From: JACKOD01 sp041591635
GTDB taxonomy: Bacteria > Pseudomonadota > Gammaproteobacteria > Pseudomonadales > Oleiphilaceae
Length of the DNA: 13,455 nt
Direction of reading: 5' to 3'
Assembly (NCBI GenBank): GCA_041591635.1
Contig: JBFHRO010000081.1
Span: 1-13,455, forward strand
Every line of letters begins with the position of its first letter. The stretch's first letter is position 1. Shown here one piece after another: positions 6,562 to 12,044 of the stretch. Made by a program: the position numbers and the translations under genes. The notes below the pieces were generated by a model, which saw nothing but the letters and a program-made list of their open reading frames with translations, had not been told where the DNA came from and searched no databases.

Positions 6562-8442
6562 ATGTCCGACACTTCTTCGCTTATTCTTCGTGATTCAGAA
6601 ATTGATGCGGCTTTCAACCGCAAGAGCCTGTTTTGGCGTTTTGGTTCTCTTCTTGAAGCCCAGTTTGAAACCTATAGATACCAGCGCATTCTGAAGTTTG
6701 TCATGCCTATTGGCTGGAGTGCTCTGGCGCTGTTCGCCGTTTACTCGCTGCTTGATGCCCTCCTGTTTCCCCGCAGCGTCTACGCAATAACCATCCTGAT
6801 CCGGCTCAGCCTGATCTGCCCGCTGATTGGCCTGATGATGTGGCTAAGTCAGCAGAATCTGAGCTCCCGCCGCTTCATGACCATCTACACATTGGCATTT
6901 TTTGCCGGCGGTCTGGGCATCCTGGGCATTATTCTGGCCGCCCGGCTCGAAAACATGGTCTTACCCTACGACGGGCTGCTGCTGTTTTTAATGTTTGGCT
7001 ATTCGCTGATGGCACTGCCGGTGCTTTGGGTTTGCTCCGCGGGCATGAGCCTGAGCCTGCTGTACATTGTCATGGAAATCGCCGTCGATTTTCCGCGCGA
7101 AACCCTGATGTATAACGCATCGTTTCTCATTACCGCCAACATCATCGGCATGGTGGGCTGCATTTTGCACGAACACAGCCTGCGCACCCAGTTTTTGAAC
7201 CAAACCCTGATTCAGCGTTCCCGCGAGGCACTCTGGCAGGAAAACCAGGCCAAAACCCGGCTCCTTGCCTCCGCCAGCCATGACTTGCGCCAGCCACTGC
7301 ACGCCATGACGCTACTGGCTGAAGATCTGGAACAACGCCTGCCGGCGGGGCGTGAAGCCCACTGCGTGCAACAGCTGCAAAAATCCATACTCAATCTCAA
7401 TCAGCTACTGGGCTCTGTGCTGGATATCTCCCGCATGTCGGTAGGCATTCTGCAACCGGTACGCAAGCGCATCGACCTCACACGACTGGGAAGCGAGCTG
7501 GTGGAAGAAACCCAAAACCGCGCCGCCACCCAGCAGGTGAGCCTGCGCTGGCTCGGGCCCAGCGGCGCCGAAGTCTATTCAGACCCGGTGCTCCTGAGCC
7601 GGATTCTGCGCAATCTGCTCGAAAATGCCCTGACTCATTCACAAGCATCGCGCATTATTCTCAGCTGGCGCAAAGTGGGGGACTATTACCGGGTACTGGT
7701 CAGCGATAACGGCATAGGTATTCCGGCGCACGAGCAATCAAGGGTGTTTGACGAATTCAGCCGAATCGCTGGCACGCCATCGACAGGTCTGGGCCTGGGC
7801 CTGTCGATCGTCAAACAACTCAGCCACCAGCTTGGCCTGCCCCTGGGCTTGCAGTCACTGAAAGAGCAAGGCACCACCTTTTGGGTCGATGTGCCGCTCT
7901 ACATACCGCGATCGGAAACCGACAGCAGTCCAAGCCTCCATCCCGATGGCGATTTTGTGCCGCCCGACACCGAGAGCGCCCTGGAAAATACAGAAATTGC
8001 CTTGTCACCCGCAAGCGATCCTGCATCACCCTCAGGCGATGCCACCCGCGCGCAAACAACCGCTGATTCAGAGGCAGTACGGATCAAGGTGCTGGTGATA
8101 GACGATGAACAGGACATTCTCAATGCCATGGCGGCGCTGCTGGAACACTGGGGCTTCGAAGTGCAAACCTGTGCACGGTGGGCAGATATCGAAACCCGAC
8201 TCGCACACTGGCAACCACAGATAGTCATCAGTGACTACCATCTAACCCAGGGCGTAAACGGACTGCAACTCATCACGCAATTACGCCAGCGATGGTCGCA
8301 CGCCATTCCTGCACTCATCATTACCGCCGATACCGACCTTGACCCAGAGTTCATCGCGGACGAGAACACACTGTTAAGCCACAAGCCGTTACCGCCGGTC
8401 AAGCTGCGTTTGATGCTCAAGCATCTGGCAGGCCGCCTCTGA
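6562..8442 (+). CDS. Membrane hybrid sensor histidine kinase with C-terminal receiver domain
   Basis: Sensor kinase of 626 residues. About six membrane spans lie between residues 48 and 204 with almost no periplasmic domain, which suggests membrane-embedded sensing. A short coiled linker (205-232) leads to the HisKA domain with phospho-acceptor H240 in ASASHDLRQPLHAM. The HATPase follows: N box LLENALTHS (352-360), G1 DNGIGIP (382-388) and G2 GLGLGL (409-414). A proline/serine/acid-rich linker (450-505) joins a receiver domain with D514/D515, phospho-acceptor D558 (VISDYHL), T588 and K608. HDLRQPLHA is typical of the hybrid kinases seen with LuxR-type regulators in pseudomonads. The ATG has no Shine-Dalgarno sequence, and no better in-frame start is visible. 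The convergent NarL-type regulator at 8488-9153 is the obvious partner candidate. No HPt domain is visible. Confidence 0.93.
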   Translation: MSDTSSLILRDSEIDAAFNRKSLFWRFGSLLEAQFETYRYQRILKFVMPIGWSALALFAVYSLLDALLFPRSVYAITILIRLSLICPLIGLMMWLSQQNLSSRRFMTIYTLAFFAGGLGILGIILAARLENMVLPYDGLLLFLMFGYSLMALPVLWVCSAGMSLSLLYIVMEIAVDFPRETLMYNASFLITANIIGMVGCILHEHSLRTQFLNQTLIQRSREALWQENQAKTRLLASASHDLRQPLHAMTLLAEDLEQRLPAGREAHCVQQLQKSILNLNQLLGSVLDISRMSVGILQPVRKRIDLTRLGSELVEETQNRAATQQVSLRWLGPSGAEVYSDPVLLSRILRNLLENALTHSQASRIILSWRKVGDYYRVLVSDNGIGIPAHEQSRVFDEFSRIAGTPSTGLGLGLSIVKQLSHQLGLPLGLQSLKEQGTTFWVDVPLYIPRSETDSSPSLHPDGDFVPPDTESALENTEIALSPASDPASPSGDATRAQTTADSEAVRIKVLVIDDEQDILNAMAALLEHWGFEVQTCARWADIETRLAHWQPQIVISDYHLTQGVNGLQLITQLRQRWSHAIPALIITADTDLDPEFIADENTLLSHKPLPPVKLRLMLKHLAGRL

Positions 8443-8473
8443 GCCTCACCCTTTGTTCACGGGTGAGGCTCAG
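8439..8473. terminator. Convergent stem-loop between kinase and response regulator genes
   Basis: A 13-bp perfect stem, CTGAGCCTCACCC (8439-8451) with GGGTGAGGCTCAG (8461-8473), around a 9-nt loop. It begins inside the kinase stop codon (8440-8442) and ends 15 bp before the regulator's stop (8488-8490). Neither strand has a T-tract after the stem, so termination would be inefficient or Rho-assisted. Its position between convergent genes still argues for a 3'-end function on both strands. Confidence 0.55.
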
Positions 8474-8487
8474 GTCAAAGGCGCAGG

Positions 8488-9153
8488 TCAAAGCACCAAC
8501 AAACCCAAACGCTCGGCCTTGTGCACGCATTCGGTCCGATTATGGGCATCCAGCGCCGCAAACAGCGCCTTCAGGTGGGTTTTTACGGTATGTTCGGTTA
8601 ACCCCAGCTCGCTGCATATACGCTTGTTGGGTAATCCCTGGGCCAGCAGTTGCAACACCTCCTGCTGGCGTGCCGTCAATATCGGCATGAGATTGGTCCG
8701 GGTTTCCGGCAAAGAAGGACAGTCGCTAAAAAACGGCGGAAGATAGACCTCGCCCGCCAGCACCTGGTCGATGGCATTGAGAATCCCCTGACGACCCTCA
8801 CCCTTGCCGATAAAACCACTGGCTCCGGCCTTTAGGGCATCGCGCACGTCGTCGGGCTGGTCGGAAGCGGAAACAATCACCACAGGAATAAACAGGCGTT
8901 TGAGCTGCACATGGCGCAACAGCGACAAGCCGCGGCCATCGGGCAAGGACAAATCCAGCAGAATCAGATCAAAAGCGGGATCGACGGCCAGCGTGCGGAT
9001 CGCCGCCTCTGCCGTTACTGCCGTAGTAATGGCAACTTTTCGGGGCAATCCTTGCAGTGTAAGTGACAATCCTTCGACAAAGAGCGGGTGATCATCGACC
9101 ACCAGCAAACGCAAACGATCGGGCAACCGATCTTCAACAATCGAAAACATCAT
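8488..9153 (-). CDS. NarL/FixJ (LuxR-type) response regulator
   Basis: Two-component transcription factor of 221 residues. The receiver domain (about 13-133) shows VVDDHPLF with acidic D20/D21, phospho-acceptor D67 in LILLDLSLPDGRG, S95 in VIVSAS and conserved K117 in GFIGKGE. The GerE/LuxR helix-turn-helix is at 159-216 (LTARQQEVLQLLAQG, then LTEHTVKTHLKALF). ATG 9153 is chosen because AAAGGG lies 5 nt upstream; TTG 9156 and ATG 9150 are one codon either side. It is convergent with the hybrid kinase, separated by 45 bp and a stem-loop, and lies downstream of the lipase-foldase operon on the same strand. A terminator and a good -10 box between them suggest its own transcript. Control of the lipase genes is possible but not shown. 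Confidence 0.92.
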   Translation of the reverse strand: MMFSIVEDRLPDRLRLLVVDDHPLFVEGLSLTLQGLPRKVAITTAVTAEAAIRTLAVDPAFDLILLDLSLPDGRGLSLLRHVQLKRLFIPVVIVSASDQPDDVRDALKAGASGFIGKGEGRQGILNAIDQVLAGEVYLPPFFSDCPSLPETRTNLMPILTARQQEVLQLLAQGLPNKRICSELGLTEHTVKTHLKALFAALDAHNRTECVHKAERLGLLVL

Positions 9154-9221
9154 CAATGCCCTTTGTTATTTTTATGGGTCTTGGCTGGAATTGTGCTCCA
9201 CGCCACACAGGCAGGTATCAC

Positions 9222-9234
9222 AAGTTCACAACTT
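9222..9234. promoter_or_regulatory. Short palindrome in the response-regulator leader
   Basis: AAGTT-CAC-AACTT, a 13-bp dyad about ten bases downstream of the predicted -10 box at 9243-9248. It could be an autoregulatory site for the NarL-type regulator or chance; there is no second copy in the window to support it. Confidence 0.2.
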
Positions 9235-9242
9235 CCGCGCGC

Positions 9243-9248
9243 ATTATA
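9243..9248 (-). promoter_or_regulatory. Predicted -10 box for the response regulator gene
   Basis: A perfect TATAAT on the minus strand, preceded by GGGG. The region 16-18 nt upstream (ATTTAT/TTTATT) is only a poor -35 match, so an activator may be needed. The transcript would start near 9236 with a leader of about 80 nt before ATG 9153. Confidence 0.45.
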
Positions 9249-9267
9249 CCCCTGCTTGGTTAGGAAT

Positions 9268-9318
9268 AAATGTTAAAGCCGACAACGTTTGGCACTTGCA
9301 CAGTGAAATGTTGTCGGC
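9268..9318 (-). terminator. Terminator of the lipase-foldase operon
   Basis: Long stem-loop on the minus strand: GCCGACAAC (9310-9318 read in reverse) with GTTGTCGGC (9278-9286). A G/T mismatch is followed by three more pairs (AAA/TTT) and an inner CACT/AGTG hairpin. On the minus strand the stem is followed by TTTAACATTTATT, a short interrupted T-rich tract. It lies 39 bp past the foldase stop and just upstream of the response-regulator promoter, so it would separate the two transcripts. Confidence 0.6.
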
Positions 9319-9355
9319 CTCGAAGGGCGCCAGTGTCAAATTAACCAGGCGATCT

Positions 9356-9378
9356 CTCAGGAGCCTGCGTCTCCTGAG
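9356..9378. repeat. Stem-loop overlapping the foldase stop codon
   Basis: CTCAGGAG (9356-9363) and CTCCTGAG (9371-9378) form a perfect 8-bp stem with a 7-nt loop. It covers the foldase stop codon at 9357-9359 and its last codons. It resembles the kinase 3' end, where another stem also starts in the stop codon. Function unknown. Confidence 0.4.
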
Positions 9379-10478
9379 CGTTTGTCCTGCAGTGCCAGCT
9401 GGGCCGTTTTTTCGGCAATGGCTTCATCGGCCAGAACCCGCGCAAGCTCTTCGCTGGCAAACATTTCGGATCGAATCCGGTTCAGCTGATTCTGGCGCGT
9501 CTGTTCATCCATCGCACCGGCTTCAAGCGACCGCTTGCGGGCCAGGTACTGATCCAGCCGCTTATTCCACGCACTTTCACGCGCATAAAAACCCAGGATC
9601 TGATCAGCCTCCTCTTCGGCAAAATGCTCTTGCAGCAGGGTGCGCACCGCTTCGGGCGCCCACCCTTGGTCGTACATCGACTGGGCGTTGCTGGCTGCCT
9701 GTGAGCGCACACGCGAAGTTTCGGCCTGTTCACGCATCTGGGCCGGCATTCTGGCGTCCAGCGCGGCTATCCGGTCCTGTTTGGCCTCGTCGGACAAAGA
9801 CGCATCAGCCCGTATCTTGATCGACTCCACGGCATACTCGGAATACATCTCCTCCATGCCAAAAAACGCCTCAACGGCCGCCGGTGAAAGATACTGGCGG
9901 CGCAGATTGCGCACCTCCGAAAAAGTTTCTTCCATCTCCTGGGCATAGTAACCGTAGTTTTGCTGATCCGCCGGAATCAGCTGGCGCGCCATCATTTCGG
10001 CCAGATGACGCTGATAATCAAGATAGTCATTCAACAAATGCATCGCCTGCATCGCCGCCGCAGGTGGCAGACGTTGTTGCAATTGGGACTGCACTTGCGC
10101 AATAGCCTCATCAGGCGACAATTCGCCCACCGCACTGAGGAAGTAATCAAAGAAGTCCTTTACACCAAGGCTTACTTTCAAATTGCCTTCGGCATCGACT
10201 TCCAGCACACCATCGATATCGGTACCTTCCAGCACACTCGGAACCGCCGTGCCAGTCCATGCCGCTGAAGGCGTTGCAGCAACCTTGTCTTCTTCAACCG
10301 GCGCAGGCATGTGACCGATCTCCGAGGGAATGCGTTTTTGCCCAATGACCTGTGCCTCAAGACCGTAGTGTGCCGCGTGCACGGTCGTCGTTTCTTTTTG
10401 ATCACCGCCCGGCCACCAAACGGCAATGCCAATACCGCCAAGAATCAATGGCACGACAAGCAACTTCAACTGTTTCAT
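9357..10478 (-). CDS. Lipase-specific foldase (lipase chaperone, Lif/LifO family)
   Basis: Membrane-anchored periplasmic steric chaperone of 373 residues that folds the lipase encoded just upstream before type II secretion. An N-terminal anchor at about residues 5-22 (LLVVPLILGGIGIAVWW) is followed by a variable linker to about 75. The conserved SVLEGTDIDGVLEVDAEGNL block is at 81-100. The family motif, recalled as RxxFDY(F/C)LSAxGE, is KDFFDYFLSAVGE at 107-119, so its leading Arg is Lys here. The rest is a long, highly helical charged domain (120-360) typical of the extended lipase-embracing scaffold. ATG 10478 has AGGT 6 nt upstream. It is 90 bp downstream of the lipase stop, with a stem-loop in the gap. 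Length is within or slightly above the family range. Lipase-foldase pairing makes the assignment firm. Confidence 0.93.
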   Translation of the reverse strand: MKQLKLLVVPLILGGIGIAVWWPGGDQKETTTVHAAHYGLEAQVIGQKRIPSEIGHMPAPVEEDKVAATPSAAWTGTAVPSVLEGTDIDGVLEVDAEGNLKVSLGVKDFFDYFLSAVGELSPDEAIAQVQSQLQQRLPPAAAMQAMHLLNDYLDYQRHLAEMMARQLIPADQQNYGYYAQEMEETFSEVRNLRRQYLSPAAVEAFFGMEEMYSEYAVESIKIRADASLSDEAKQDRIAALDARMPAQMREQAETSRVRSQAASNAQSMYDQGWAPEAVRTLLQEHFAEEEADQILGFYARESAWNKRLDQYLARKRSLEAGAMDEQTRQNQLNRIRSEMFASEELARVLADEAIAEKTAQLALQDKRSGDAGS

Positions 10479-10516
10479 TTCTTACCTGCCTGTTGTTGTT
10501 ATTTTTATTGAATCGT

Positions 10517-10551
10517 GCAAGCCCCTGAAAGCGAGAGCTGCCAGGGGCTGC
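10517..10551 (-). terminator. Intercistronic stem-loop between lipase and foldase
   Basis: AGCCCCTG (10520-10527) and CAGGGGCT (10542-10549) form an 8-bp perfect GC-rich stem, extended by a GC/GC pair after a one-base bulge. The lipase stop is at 10569. On the minus strand the stem is followed by TTGCACGATTC, which is not a T-tract, so read-through to the foldase is expected. It may act as a partial attenuator or a 3' stabiliser keeping lipase mRNA in excess over foldase mRNA. Confidence 0.45.
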
Positions 10552-10568
10552 ACCGTCAGTGTCCGGAA

Positions 10569-11549
10569 TTACAGACCTGCGTTTTTCAGCCGGTTAGCCT
10601 GAGTCCGGTAAGGTGTAACCGGGTTGTGGAACAGATGGGTAACACCGAGCACATGATTGATGGCATCAATGTGGTTGGCATTGTAGGCACCCAGATACTT
10701 GCCAAGCTTCTGCGAGCACTCAGACACCAGACCGTCACTGGTTTCACCCTTGAATGCCAGCGAAGTGGTCACCAAAAAGCCATCCAGAGGATCAAGAACG
10801 TTCGTAAACACGCTCTTGCCCGCCCAGGAATACATGCGAATCTTGTTACCTTTGACGGTGACGGTTTCAGCGCGATCGTTAGTACAGTAACCGGAGGCTA
10901 CGCCATAAGGATGACGTGCGTTAAGCGCGTTGGTTCCGCGTGTGGTCAGGGTTTCGAGCGCGGCCACCGAGTCCTGACTGTTGCTGTTGCCCGACAACCA
11001 GCCAATCAGGGTGCCCATGGCGTTGGCCAGCGCCCCTACGCCACCTTCGATCGAGCTATCGACCGGAATGATGCCACGCACCATGTCAGCAGTCTTCGAA
11101 CCTTTGTTAACCCCGTCCACCGAAGTTACGGACGCGATACGGCCTTTGCCGGAGGCGTTCATATTGGCATCAAAGGTGATGGCCGCACGCGCCGTAGGTG
11201 AACCCTGGCTATGGGCGAAGATATTGAACTTGGCCGCGTTGCCGTATTTGTTGCTGTTGATATCGTTCGCCAGCGTTCTGCCGCGCTGCTCGCTGTCGTT
11301 AAAGGGTGAAACCGCCGCCACCTTGACGTCGGCGCCACTGCGGCACAGATTCATCGGCACTGTATGGAAATAGCCGATCAGGCCACCAATAGAGTCAAAC
11401 CCCGTGATGCCGTGAACCATGAGAATGGGATATTTGGTATCGGTATAGCCCCCAGAAGTTCCCCACCACTGTGAGCAACCTTCGGCGTGACTTGCTGCCG
11501 AAAATACCGCGGTAGCCGCCATGCAGGCAGCGGTTATTATTTTTTTCAT
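10569..11549 (-). CDS. Secreted triacylglycerol lipase, foldase-dependent (bacterial family I.1/I.2)
   Basis: Extracellular serine esterase hydrolysing long-chain triacylglycerols, folded by the Lif encoded downstream and presumably exported by type II secretion. The precursor has 326 residues with a signal peptide at 1-22 (MKKIITAAC start, SHA before E23). YPILMVHGITGF forms the oxyanion region. Nucleophile S114 is in AHSQG, the acid is D272 (ETSDGLVS), and H293 is in NHIDAINH. Calcium-site residues by comparison with Pseudomonas aeruginosa LipA are D253 (LDPLD) and D295; its Gln257 position is H299. C222 and C278 match the family disulfide, and C25 and C69 are extra. The first Gly of the GxSxG box is Ala. 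ATG 11549 is chosen because AGGAG lies 7 nt upstream; the in-frame GTG at 11591 has no ribosome site and would disrupt the signal peptide. First gene of the operon. Confidence 0.95.
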   Translation of the reverse strand: MKKIITAACMAATAVFSAASHAEGCSQWWGTSGGYTDTKYPILMVHGITGFDSIGGLIGYFHTVPMNLCRSGADVKVAAVSPFNDSEQRGRTLANDINSNKYGNAAKFNIFAHSQGSPTARAAITFDANMNASGKGRIASVTSVDGVNKGSKTADMVRGIIPVDSSIEGGVGALANAMGTLIGWLSGNSNSQDSVAALETLTTRGTNALNARHPYGVASGYCTNDRAETVTVKGNKIRMYSWAGKSVFTNVLDPLDGFLVTTSLAFKGETSDGLVSECSQKLGKYLGAYNANHIDAINHVLGVTHLFHNPVTPYRTQANRLKNAGL

Positions 11550-11606
11550 TGACTGTCTCCTGTGAGTGTCGTTGTTGTATTTATTATTCACTTGATGTTT
11601 TTATTG

Positions 11607-11618
11607 GAGTGCGCACTC
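11607..11618. promoter_or_regulatory. 12-bp perfect palindrome upstream of the lipase gene
   Basis: GAGTGCGCACTC, 58 bp upstream of the lipase ATG. It is a plausible regulator site, for example for a LuxR/NarL-type dimer, but it overlaps the sigma54-like element and has no second copy in the window. Confidence 0.35.
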
Positions 11619-11627
11619 TGAGAACCA
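11613..11627 (-). promoter_or_regulatory. Weak sigma54-like -24/-12 element before the lipase gene
   Basis: Minus strand TGG (11627-11625), 10 nt, then GC (11614-11613), preceded by T. The invariant GG and GC are correctly spaced, but the surrounding consensus (TGGCAC and TTGCA) is matched poorly. Transcription would begin near 11601, giving a leader of about 50 nt. No good sigma70 promoter is visible here. Sigma54 dependence of lipA is known in Pseudomonas aeruginosa, which makes the idea reasonable but unproven. Confidence 0.3.
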
Positions 11628-11754
11628 TGGTAAGTAATACGGCAACGTTCGCCTATCACCCAAATGGGGGAAGTTGGCCCCCGCTTGCCTGCCGCTAAAC
11701 TTTTTTGCCTCTGCTTCAAGCCCTCGTCATCTTTTCGTCAGTCCCGGGAGCACC

Positions 11755-11880
11755 ATCAAGAACCCTTCGCAGCCCGTTCAATTCATACAGTTTTTGGCAC
11801 TGGTTTTAACACTACTTTTAACACTACGCCCTTTGGCCGATGTGACTAAGCCCTCTACCCAGGTACCATTTGCACATTGA
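11755..11880 (+). CDS. Possible small membrane-protein ORF with non-standard ATC start (hypothetical)
   Basis: Forty-one codons ending at TGA 11878-11880. The reading is x-KNPSQPVQ, then a hydrophobic run FIQFLALVLTLLLTL that could span a membrane once, then RPLADVTKPSTQ. GGGAG (11746-11750) lies 4 nt before an ATC codon, as if the ATG had been changed to ATC. An in-frame TTG at 11674 gives a 68-residue alternative with a poorer start context. A strong plus-strand terminator lies 73 bp downstream. I do not recognise the product. It could be a real small gene with a near-cognate start, a broken gene, or chance. Confidence 0.25.
   Translation: MKNPSQPVQFIQFLALVLTLLLTLRPLADVTKPSTQVPFAH
11804..11827. 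repeat. Tandem 12-bp direct repeat
   Basis: TTTTAACACTAC occurs twice with no gap. Within the possible small ORF it adds an in-frame duplication in the hydrophobic segment. It could equally be a binding site array or a replication-slippage duplication. Confidence 0.6.
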
Positions 11881-11953
11881 GTTTTAAAGACAAGCACAGG
11901 CCGCTTGGTAGTTTCGAACTCTCCTTTTTTGGGCTCCTTGTCCCAAGATTATT

Positions 11954-11996
11954 GCGACAATATGAATAAGGTTCGGCTTCATATTGTCGCTTTTTT
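11954..11996 (+). terminator. Strong intrinsic terminator, plus strand
   Basis: A perfect 13-bp stem, GCGACAATATGAA (11954-11966) with TTCATATTGTCGC (11978-11990), an 11-nt loop, then TTTTTT (11991-11996). It is the clearest Rho-independent terminator in the window and points rightward, yet both flanking genes are on the minus strand. Read leftward, the stem is followed by AATAATC, so it would be a poor terminator for the PhaC-like gene. It implies a plus-strand transcript, perhaps a small RNA or the small ORF at 11755-11880. Confidence 0.85.
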
Positions 11997-12044
11997 ATGC
12001 CCGTCATTTATCGCCCCCTTCGAAACAGATCACGCCCCGCTCAC

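Larger units (their letters stand above)
11619..12044. other. Non-coding stretch between the lipase and PhaC-like genes
   Basis: With the lipase leader, this gap of about 495 bp (11550-12044) contains no gene I can support firmly. It holds the lipase upstream region, a tandem 12-bp repeat (11804-11827), a possible 41-codon plus-strand ORF, two small 5-bp stems (11891-11907 and 11929-11946) and a strong plus-strand terminator. No minus-strand T-tract terminator is seen after the PhaC-like gene. Confidence 0.5.

Noticed and set aside
11550..11591. 14-codon N-terminal extension of the lipase from GTG 11591
   Set aside because: It has no Shine-Dalgarno sequence and would bury the standard MKKI signal peptide; ATG 11549 has AGGAG at 7 nt.
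11895..11925. TTCGAA motif resembling a tRNA T-loop
   Set aside because: No acceptor, D or anticodon arms can be folded around it on either strand.
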